6,177 bases of DNA, from NCBI GenBank assembly GCA_938021455.1, contig CALIGP010000098.1, positions 1 through 6,177 on the forward strand, in the 5' to 3' direction. Every line of letters starts with the position of its first letter. The stretch's first letter is position 1. The notes under the pieces are model-generated. The model did not search any database, was not told where the DNA came from, and was given only the letters and a program-made list of their open reading frames with translations. Origin of the DNA: an uncultured Lewinella sp. GTDB taxonomy: Bacteria > Bacteroidota > Bacteroidia > Chitinophagales > Saprospiraceae. Shown in pieces: positions 1 through 4,575 of the stretch. The translations under genes were made by a program, and so were the position numbers.

Positions 1-153
1 GAAGAGCAGCATCATGCCCACAAAAATGTTCAGCGCGATACTTCCCCTTAACAGTCGGTACAACTGATAGAGCAACACCCCCACGATGAGGATGTCGAAC
101 AAATCCCAGATGTCGATCTCCAGGAAACCGATGCTGAAGAGGAAGGTTAGCAT
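1..153 (-). CDS. cdaA: Diadenylate cyclase CdaA, N-terminal part (cut by window edge)
   Basis: CdaA makes the second messenger c-di-AMP from two ATP at the cytoplasmic membrane. Only the first 51 codons are here, on the minus strand; the frame stays open to base 1, so the DAC catalytic domain lies outside the window. The visible protein begins MLTFLFSIGFLEIDIWDLFD and continues with a hydrophobic stretch ILIVGVLLYQLYRLLRG, then SIALNIFVGMMLLF. This is the pattern of the first two membrane helices of Bacteroidota CdaA (D-I-L-I-V-x-x-L-L-Y-x-L-Y-x-L-x-[RK]-G-[ST]-x-A-x-N-I-F). The ATG at 153 is chosen because no other ATG lies between it and the in-frame stop near 234 and because the known family starts at about this point. 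A TATCTTTG element ends 5 bases before the ATG. In many Bacteroidota folP precedes cdaA; here no folP is found in the following 540 bases. The family call rests on recalled sequence, not on a search. Confidence 0.88.
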   Translation of the reverse strand, partial: MLTFLFSIGFLEIDIWDLFDILIVGVLLYQLYRLLRGSIALNIFVGMMLLF

Positions 154-166
154 GGGGGCAAAGATA
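146..166 (-). promoter_or_regulatory. Candidate -7 promoter box at the cdaA start, with almost no leader
   Basis: Read on the minus strand, positions 166-159 are TATCTTTG, a full match to the Bacteroidota -7 consensus TAnnTTTG. It is followed by CCCCC and the cdaA ATG. With transcription starting a few bases after the box, the mRNA would be leaderless or nearly so. I see no convincing TTG-type -33 element 17-21 bases upstream. The same arrangement, 19 of 21 bases identical, recurs on the plus strand at 3351-3371. Confidence 0.45.
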
Positions 167-694
167 GAGCCAAACTGGAAAGGTTCGGATTTTTGATCAA
201 CTGATAGACTAGATATTAAAAGCTGTATGAGTTATCAAAGAAGTCTAAATGAATGTACCCATAAGCATGAAACGCTAGCTGTTTATAGTGTTGTAAATCT
301 AGCAGATTTTGGTCGGATGTAAAATGGGAATATTGGCCTACAGGGTTTGATCAGAGACTACCGTGAAATGCTATAGTTAATAGTGGCCACCTCTTTCAAG
401 TCGATAGAAAAATCCAAAGAAAACTTAACTGACTAATTCAAAAGAGGAAAGAAAACAGGCGGCATACTCAATATATCGCGACCGTTTAGCAGTATGGCTA
501 GAAGGGCATAAGCGTACGAATGAGGAGGAAGTGAACGCAGTCAGCGTTACTTCAAAGAAGTAGATAATTTTAGTTGTCGTCCTTGTAATTGAAAAATTCC
601 AAGTAAAAGGTCACACTCCTTTACCTAAACACTTATACAAGTAGGAAGCACTTCTTGCTTCCCGAATTTTTATCACCTTAAAAATCCGATTACC
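154..694. other. 541-base stretch without a supported gene
   Basis: This is the gap between the divergent cdaA and lipoprotein genes, mostly A+T-rich. I see no tRNA-like cloverleaf, no rRNA and no CRISPR. The longest readable pieces are a 31-codon ATG frame at 227-322 and a start-less 44-codon frame at 429-560 whose translation (around IYRDRLAVWLEGHKR) looks protein-like. Either could be debris of a decayed gene, but I cannot identify it. The cdaA promoter candidate is at the left end, and a hairpin with a T-run is at 644-670, just before the lipoprotein gene. Confidence 0.6.
644..670 (+). terminator. Hairpin with T-run just upstream of the lipoprotein gene
   Basis: A perfect 7-bp stem, GGAAGCA / TGCTTCC, with loop CTTCT occupies 644-662 and is followed after 4 bases by TTTTT (667-671). 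This is the shape of an intrinsic terminator. It ends about 24 bases before the ATG at 695, so it would either stop transcription entering from the left, act as an attenuator in the 5' leader of the lipoprotein gene, or cap its mRNA. Which one depends on where that gene's transcript starts; no clear promoter box is visible. Confidence 0.4.
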
Positions 695-1984
695 ATGTTT
701 GCAAAGCATCTTGCTATTGTTCTCCTTTTCTCTTTACTATTTGTTTCTTGCGAAACAGAAATACCCCAAGCAATAGAATCTGTATCTGACGAATTCTGCC
801 TTGAGAACGATTGCGTCACCAGTAAAAACGATAATATCGTCTATACCGGAGACTTAACCAAAAATTCAGACAACCTCAACGTCGTAAGGAAAAAATTTAG
901 CCGATTTTGGACTAACTCACAGCCAGTTAATACCCGCAATCTCTACGGGAAACCAGCTTGGAATCTCCTAACAATCGATGAGTTATCTGAATCTGATATT
1001 TCTTATTATTACCTCCCTATGATTCATGAACACTCTGACAAAGTAGAAGCTGTAGTTCTAATCACTCTATTGAAAAATAGTTATACTTTCCGATTTAACC
1101 TCTTAAAGAGAGGAGAGCTCTTATCTCTACCTCTCGACATTGAAACAGAACAGATACCTAGGGGCTATTTTGAAACAAAAATTGATGCGACAGCAGCAAC
1201 AACTTTCTTTCTTGAAGCCGAGAGTAAAATCTTTGGACTCCAGGATCCAGAACTACTTTCTCAACTCCCACCAAAAGCTAGGATACCATTTTCAGACAAC
1301 AAAGATGTCATTTGTACTATCCGTACTTATGTTGTAACTAGCTGTCAAACGACTGTAGGCGGACAAAACAACGAATATTATATAGGTACCGATTGTTCTC
1401 ATTCTATAGAAACTGTCACAGGCTGCACCGGAAGATCCGGAGGTCCTACCGGAGGTCCTACGACGGGAGGAGGCGGATCCCCAGGAGGAGGAAATGGGGT
1501 TGTTGTAACAACAACAACAGATCGTTGTGCTGAAGACGGCGTAGGTTGCGAAGATGAGTTTCCTGATTGCGAATCATGGGTATTTGTTCCTACTTATAAC
1601 CCCTATACAATAGCTTGTGGTATTAGTAAACTAGAGTGGTATTATGTATATGCTTCATTTGAAGGTGCCCGTCTTCGAGCTGGTACGATAACAGGCAGGT
1701 TTGATGAAGTAGTATACTTTGAATTTACGGCAAATCCTTTCTCCATTTCCCCAGGTCGGGCTGCAAATTTATCAGCTGCTGGAGTAGAAGCAGCGACTCA
1801 AGCTATGAGACTTAGATTCGGGAGCGACCCTGGTAGCAATCAGGTTATGAAAGACGCCTTTATGGAATATTTGAATATTGCATTAGCTTTGTACGGAGGA
1901 AAAGCCACACTCACTAACAACCACGGAACTACTTCTGTAAATCCTTATCAATGGGGATATATACCTCACATCGATTGTGATTAA
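695..1984 (+). CDS. Lipoprotein with glycine-rich linker and separate C-terminal domain
   Basis: No named family is recognised. The 429-residue product starts with Lys4, a hydrophobic core (residues 6-17) and FVSC, a lipobox with Cys19 as the probable lipidated residue; Phe at -3 is less usual than Leu but fits Bacteroidota lipoproteins. Residues about 55-215 form an N-terminal domain. A Cys-rich piece follows (C207, C217, C234, C244), then a Gly/Pro/Thr linker at 246-268 built partly on a perfect 12-base tandem repeat (1437-1448 and 1449-1460). More Cys (278, 285, 292, 308) precede a C-terminal domain at about 292-429 that begins CESW, contains a helical section PGRAANLSAAGVEAATQAM and ends HIDCD. 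From memory, exported proteins of other Bacteroidota carry a Gly-rich linker followed by a similar CES[FW] domain; this is unverified. The layout (anchor, linker, exchangeable tail, small acidic gene 3 bases downstream) suggests a toxin/immunity type pair, as inference. Codons are A+T-rich compared with both flanks. An adhesin or a surface protein without toxicity is equally possible. Confidence 0.8.
   Translation: MFAKHLAIVLLFSLLFVSCETEIPQAIESVSDEFCLENDCVTSKNDNIVYTGDLTKNSDNLNVVRKKFSRFWTNSQPVNTRNLYGKPAWNLLTIDELSESDISYYYLPMIHEHSDKVEAVVLITLLKNSYTFRFNLLKRGELLSLPLDIETEQIPRGYFETKIDATAATTFFLEAESKIFGLQDPELLSQLPPKARIPFSDNKDVICTIRTYVVTSCQTTVGGQNNEYYIGTDCSHSIETVTGCTGRSGGPTGGPTTGGGGSPGGGNGVVVTTTTDRCAEDGVGCEDEFPDCESWVFVPTYNPYTIACGISKLEWYYVYASFEGARLRAGTITGRFDEVVYFEFTANPFSISPGRAANLSAAGVEAATQAMRLRFGSDPGSNQVMKDAFMEYLNIALALYGGKATLTNNHGTTSVNPYQWGYIPHIDCD
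1437..1460 (+). repeat. Perfect 12-base tandem duplication in the Gly-rich linker
   Basis: CCGGAGGTCCTA occurs twice in direct succession, encoding the GGPTGGPT part of the linker. It is followed by further GGA-rich sequence and, at 1499-1518, by a GTT/ACA run (VVVTTTT). Such a short in-frame tandem repeat can change copy number by slippage and so alter linker length without breaking the protein. Confidence 0.8.
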
Positions 1985-1987
1985 ATT

Positions 1988-2461
1988 ATGGACACTATAA
2001 CTGGACTTTGTTTGATGTTAAGTCTCTTAACATCAAACCCCGACATAGCAACTTCGATTGAAAGAAGGAATGTTAATTCCTTCTTTCAATCATATTCTAA
2101 TGCAACTCACTTTATACATGAAAACAATGTGAGTATCGACAATTTCCCTCTAATTGAATTGGGAGATACTATTTTAGGAACACTAACCGTAAGCATTCAT
2201 CCCGACTCAGACAAAGATGACTACGCACTCATCTTTGATACTGTTGACCAACGGTTTTTTGATAGTGTTAAGTATCTAGGCAATAGTATACAGAAATCGG
2301 GTATGGGACTGAATATGGAAGATCAATCTTATTCGTCTAAATCAGATTTCGTATGGTTTGATTTTGAAGATGAAGTAATTTTCGTTTCTATTGCAGAACG
2401 CGGTGATAATTACTCAATATCAATGCGTATATATGATCATAAAGCCCTACTCAAAGATTAG
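1988..2461 (+). CDS. Small acidic protein of unknown function, possible immunity partner
   Basis: The 157-residue product belongs to no family I recognise. It is strongly acidic: I count 25 Asp/Glu against 11 Lys/Arg. The first 16 residues contain a short hydrophobic stretch (GLCLMLSLL) but no positive n-region, so a signal peptide is doubtful and the protein is probably cytoplasmic. Residues about 55-150 alternate hydrophobic strands with acidic turns (HPDSDKDDYALIFD; FVWFDFEDEVIFVSI), suggesting a small beta-rich fold. It starts 3 bases after the lipoprotein stop, so translation is probably coupled. Size, acidity and position fit an immunity protein for the upstream gene, but this is inference without homology. 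Two perfect inverted repeats lie inside codons 8-17 and 23-35. If these serve as RNA structure, the true start could be downstream (for example GTG at 2129, Val48), but the ATG at 1988 is the only good start that keeps the tight spacing. Confidence 0.72.
   Translation: MDTITGLCLMLSLLTSNPDIATSIERRNVNSFFQSYSNATHFIHENNVSIDNFPLIELGDTILGTLTVSIHPDSDKDDYALIFDTVDQRFFDSVKYLGNSIQKSGMGLNMEDQSYSSKSDFVWFDFEDEVIFVSIAERGDNYSISMRIYDHKALLKD
2010..2038. repeat. Perfect 13-bp inverted repeat, 3-base loop
   Basis: The arms GTTTGATGTTAAG (2010-2022) and CTTAACATCAAAC (2026-2038) are exact reverse complements around TCT. It lies 26 bases after the lipoprotein stop and 20 bases into the acidic gene. There is no T-run after it, so it is not a textbook intrinsic terminator. 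It could act as a 3'-end stabiliser of the lipoprotein mRNA or as a control of translation of the downstream gene. Confidence 0.9.
2056..2091. repeat. Perfect 16-bp inverted repeat, 4-base loop
   Basis: The arms GATTGAAAGAAGGAAT (2056-2071) and ATTCCTTCTTTCAATC (2076-2091) are exact reverse complements around GTTA. It follows the 13-bp inverted repeat after only 17 bases and lies in the coding frame of the acidic gene (around SIERRNVNSFFQS). A perfect 16-bp arm with so short a loop is very unlikely by chance in 6 kb. There is no T-run downstream. Confidence 0.93.
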
Positions 2462-2518
2462 GAAATATCTATGCTTTCACCAAACCGATACGACAGCACT
2501 CACCTCATTGAAGAACTA

Positions 2519-2546
2519 GAAGGAGTAGCCAGATGGCTACTCCTTC
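2519..2546 (+). terminator. Strong hairpin after the acidic gene, probable transcript end
   Basis: A perfect 12-bp stem GAAGGAGTAGCC / GGCTACTCCTTC with loop AGAT begins 57 bases after the stop of the acidic gene. Position and stability fit the end of the lipoprotein/acidic-gene transcript. It lacks an adjacent T-run, so it may mark an RNA-processing or protected 3' end and not an intrinsic termination point. Confidence 0.5.
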
Positions 2547-2849
2547 GCCATTCCTAGAGTACAATTGCATAATAGTGTTTACCTTATTTTATTTCCTCTT
2601 CAACATTCAGATGCTACATTTTAACATCTTTCCATTCTAATTGACTATAATCATGGTAAATCAGTTACCATTCTATGGAGATAGAGGTTGTAAGAAAGAA
2701 TTTATAGCACCTGCAAAAGTGTAGGTCTATTGGTAGCAACTACTAAACAACATCCGGATTTCAACGAGCAAATAAATCCTTGTTAAAGGAGGAATCGGTA
2801 CGTAGGCACAAGCACAATTTATCAATTAGTTCAGGTCAACATTTTGTAG

Positions 2850-2857
2850 TAAATTTG
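2850..2857 (+). promoter_or_regulatory. Candidate -7 promoter box before the 101-residue gene
   Basis: TAAATTTG matches TAnnTTTG and ends 13 bases before the ATG at 2871, which would leave a leader of only several bases. No TTG-type -33 element is visible at the expected distance, and the sequence is A+T-rich, so a chance match is quite possible. Confidence 0.25.
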
Positions 2858-2870
2858 ACAAAACAACATT

Positions 2871-3176
2871 ATGTCCAGCCTCATAAAATCAATGGCTCTA
2901 GCTATTAAAGTTTCAACTTACTGTCAAGGTGAGGCAGGAGAAGTTTTAACAATCATGCGAGACTTCAACATTGACCTTAATGACGGCAGCACAGTTACGG
3001 CAAGGACAGGGCAAAATGTTTTTCTCGGAAAAGATCACCTAAGTATTGGCAATATGGTATTCGAGCAAAACAGAGAGGATGGTCTTGGGACTTCACCACT
3101 AAAGCTATTTCGGAATGGTCACGCATCTAAGTTTAATAAGATAGACTGGAATAATATAGAGAATATTTATGGCTAA
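2871..3176 (+). CDS. Hypothetical 101-residue protein, doubtful
   Basis: I do not recognise this protein. It runs from ATG at 2871 to TAA at 3174-3176, with internal ATGs at 2892 and 2955 as alternative starts. It shows no signal peptide or membrane helix. Residues about 30-65 (DFNIDLNDGSTVTARTGQNV and the following FLGKDHLSIGNMVFEQ) read like a run of beta strands with turns, and the end (KFNKIDWNNIENIYG) is like the tail of a genuine protein. No Shine-Dalgarno sequence is seen. It lies alone in the A+T-rich segment, 409 bases after the acidic gene and 187 bases before the coiled-coil gene. It may be a small orphan gene, a second immunity-type gene, or the remnant of a larger one. Confidence 0.45.
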   Translation: MSSLIKSMALAIKVSTYCQGEAGEVLTIMRDFNIDLNDGSTVTARTGQNVFLGKDHLSIGNMVFEQNREDGLGTSPLKLFRNGHASKFNKIDWNNIENIYG

Positions 3177-3227
3177 AAGTTTCGTGTAACTGCTCAAATA
3201 CTGGTTGAGAAGTGTGCAGTATGCCTT

Positions 3228-3257
3228 CTGAAACACACTGATAACATAGTGTTTCAG
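3228..3257. repeat. 9-bp inverted repeat flanked by GCCTTC direct repeats
   Basis: CTGAAACAC (3228-3236) and GTGTTTCAG (3249-3257) are exact reverse complements separated by 12 bases. GCCTTC occurs at both ends (3223-3228 and 3257-3262). It lies about 50 bases after the stop of the 101-residue gene, with no T-run. It may be a terminator-like hairpin or a protein-binding palindrome. Confidence 0.6.
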
Positions 3258-3305
3258 CCTTCCAAGCTCATAGGCAAGCCAGAAGAGATATCCTCTAAGG
3301 TGGTC

Positions 3306-3319
3306 ACTAGCGACTAGCG
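3306..3319. repeat. 7-base tandem duplication ACTAGCG
   Basis: ACTAGCG is present twice in direct succession, where base composition changes from the A+T-rich segment to the G+C-rich coiled-coil gene. It could be a footprint of an insertion or excision, or mere chance. Confidence 0.5.
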
Positions 3320-3350
3320 CACCATTAAGCACGCATGTCCTTTCAAAGTT

Positions 3351-3371
3351 TATCTTTGCCTCCATGTTAAC
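3351..3371 (+). promoter_or_regulatory. Candidate -7 promoter box at the coiled-coil gene start
   Basis: TATCTTTG at 3351-3358 matches the Bacteroidota -7 consensus, followed by CCTCC and the ATG at 3364. The spacing (5 bases) implies a leaderless or nearly leaderless mRNA. Together with the next 5 bases the block matches the cdaA start region at 19 of 21 positions, in inverted orientation. No clear -33 element is seen. Confidence 0.5.
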
Positions 3372-4533
3372 TCCACGGCAAATAATTTGGTATTCTACCC
3401 TGATGATTATCGGGGCGCTGACGCAGGTGCCGTGTTGGGGACAGGAGTTAAGGACGAACGCCAACGGAGAAAAGATCATCGTTTATGCGGATGGTAGCGC
3501 GCGCTACTTCAACGATCTGAGCCTGATCGATGCGCAGCAAAAGGACAGCGCAGGTGCGGCCTACCCCATCGTGTCGGTCAGTATTGAGCCCCTCAGTGGC
3601 GGCGTGGACCCGACCATTGCGGACCTGAAGCGTATTGCCGAGCGCAAACTGCAGATCGCCCGTGAAGCCGAAACCCTGGCCCGCACTCGTGCCACAGCGG
3701 CCATTAACAACCGGATTAAACTGGAACGAGACCTAACCAGCGCCCGCGCAGCGCAGCGCAGTAACGAAGCCCAAACGCTACAACGTCGCTTACAACTTGC
3801 CCGCCAGGTAGAGAACAACGCACTGGTAGAACGGACGGCTGCGGAGCAACGCGCTGCGGCTACCAACATCATTGTTACCGAAGGTCGATACGTAGACGCT
3901 TACAACGAAGCCCGGCGGGAGGAACGCCTCGGCCCGGAAACAACAAAGCCCGGTAACCGGACGGAGCGCAGTCTGGGTATTCTACTGCCCGCAGAACCCG
4001 TTTTCTCCGGCTACGGCCCGGCGGCAGGTCGCTTGCCGATTGATGAAGCGCCCCCTTGCGGCCTTCAACCAGCGCCAAGCCCCAATGCCCCAACGCCCGT
4101 AAGCTACCCGAGCCTTTTTTTCACCTATACGGACGAAAACCTACGCCCATTTCTGGACGGCAAAGAATATCTCCGTTGCCTGGCCTGGACGAGCCGCGAC
4201 CAACGGGGCGACCGCTTTCTCGAACTCAAGCTTACCTTCGCCAATCCTAATGCCATCACCTCCTACGGATACCTTGCACAAAACTCCAGCCTGAGCCTTC
4301 ACTTACTGAATGGGCGACATATTTCATTACAGGCCGTACGCGAAACGGTAGGCATCATTGACCATGCTCGCAGGGAGGTAAATTATACTGTACGCTACAG
4401 CCTACCCCGCGGCGGTGCTCAGGAACTCCGGAACCAGGCCATTGATTACGTCAGGATTTTTTGGTCCAGCGGATATGAAGAATATCAGGTTTTCCAGGTA
4501 GACGCTTTAAGGCAACTTATGCGTTGTTTATAA
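3364..4533 (+). CDS. Exported coiled-coil protein of unknown function
   Basis: The 389-residue product begins with a probable signal peptide: Arg5, hydrophobic residues 7-22, cleavage likely near CWG-QE at 26/27. Cys24 is preceded by V-P, so this is not a good lipobox. Residues 35-50 (GEKIIVYADGSARYFN) resemble the short 'G-x-x-[IV]-x-[LY]-x-DG-[ST]-x-x-[YF]' strand motif common in exported Bacteroidota proteins. Residues about 83-170 are Ala/Arg/Glu-rich with heptad-like spacing, a long coiled coil. A Pro-rich linker (about 205-247) leads to a C-terminal beta-type domain (about 248-389) ending MRCL. ATG 3364 is chosen because the next one (Met14) would remove the positive n-region of the signal. 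The gene is G+C-rich (63-65% in sampled lines), unlike the segment to its left. It is followed by the M28 peptidase gene in the same direction, so the two are probably one operon. A periplasmic or envelope-associated structural role is plausible, but no function can be assigned. Confidence 0.82.
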   Translation: MLTPRQIIWYSTLMIIGALTQVPCWGQELRTNANGEKIIVYADGSARYFNDLSLIDAQQKDSAGAAYPIVSVSIEPLSGGVDPTIADLKRIAERKLQIAREAETLARTRATAAINNRIKLERDLTSARAAQRSNEAQTLQRRLQLARQVENNALVERTAAEQRAAATNIIVTEGRYVDAYNEARREERLGPETTKPGNRTERSLGILLPAEPVFSGYGPAAGRLPIDEAPPCGLQPAPSPNAPTPVSYPSLFFTYTDENLRPFLDGKEYLRCLAWTSRDQRGDRFLELKLTFANPNAITSYGYLAQNSSLSLHLLNGRHISLQAVRETVGIIDHARREVNYTVRYSLPRGGAQELRNQAIDYVRIFWSSGYEEYQVFQVDALRQLMRCL

Positions 4534-4575
4534 TTGAATTACTACGCTATTTTCTCGAACAGACTCCACTTATTT

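Larger units (their letters stand above)
2462..2870. other. 409-base stretch without a supported gene; several inverted repeats
   Basis: I find no convincing gene here. A 28-codon ATG frame (2471-2557) runs through the strong hairpin at 2519-2546. Further weak inverted repeats are ATGGTAA/TTACCAT (2653-2659 and 2665-2671), GGATTT/AAATCC (2756-2761 and 2774-2779) and TCCTT/AAGGA (2777-2781 and 2786-2790). An AGGAGG at 2788-2793 has no start codon at the right distance. A possible promoter box for the next gene is at 2850-2857. Confidence 0.55.

Noticed and set aside
227..322. 31-codon ATG frame in the left non-coding stretch
   Set aside because: Short, no recognisable content, no start signals.
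1140..1337. 65-codon plus-strand frame
   Set aside because: It lies inside the lipoprotein gene in another frame, Gln/Lys-rich, without its own start signals.
2471..2557. 28-codon ATG frame after the acidic gene
   Set aside because: It runs through the strong 12-bp hairpin and is very short; a transcript-end structure explains the sequence better, although a leader-type peptide cannot be excluded.
2641..2651. TTGACTATAAT resembling fused -35 and -10 sigma-70 boxes
   Set aside because: The two boxes are adjacent with no spacer, and Bacteroidota use a different consensus.
2788..2793. AGGAGG, a strong Shine-Dalgarno-like sequence
   Set aside because: There is no start codon with an open frame at 5-10 bases downstream, and the phylum rarely uses such sites.
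3105..3479. 124-codon minus-strand reading frame
   Set aside because: It overlaps the start and signal peptide of the coiled-coil gene and the end of the 101-residue gene; the composition is not convincing and no promoter is seen.
3561..3872. 103-codon minus-strand frame rich in Arg, Ser and Ala
   Set aside because: It is antisense to the coiled-coil region; the composition simply mirrors the G+C-rich Ala/Arg/Glu codons.
4534..4575. TTG start for the M28 peptidase directly after the upstream stop codon
   Set aside because: It would put 14 residues ahead of a complete standard signal peptide that begins at the ATG at 4576; possible but less likely.
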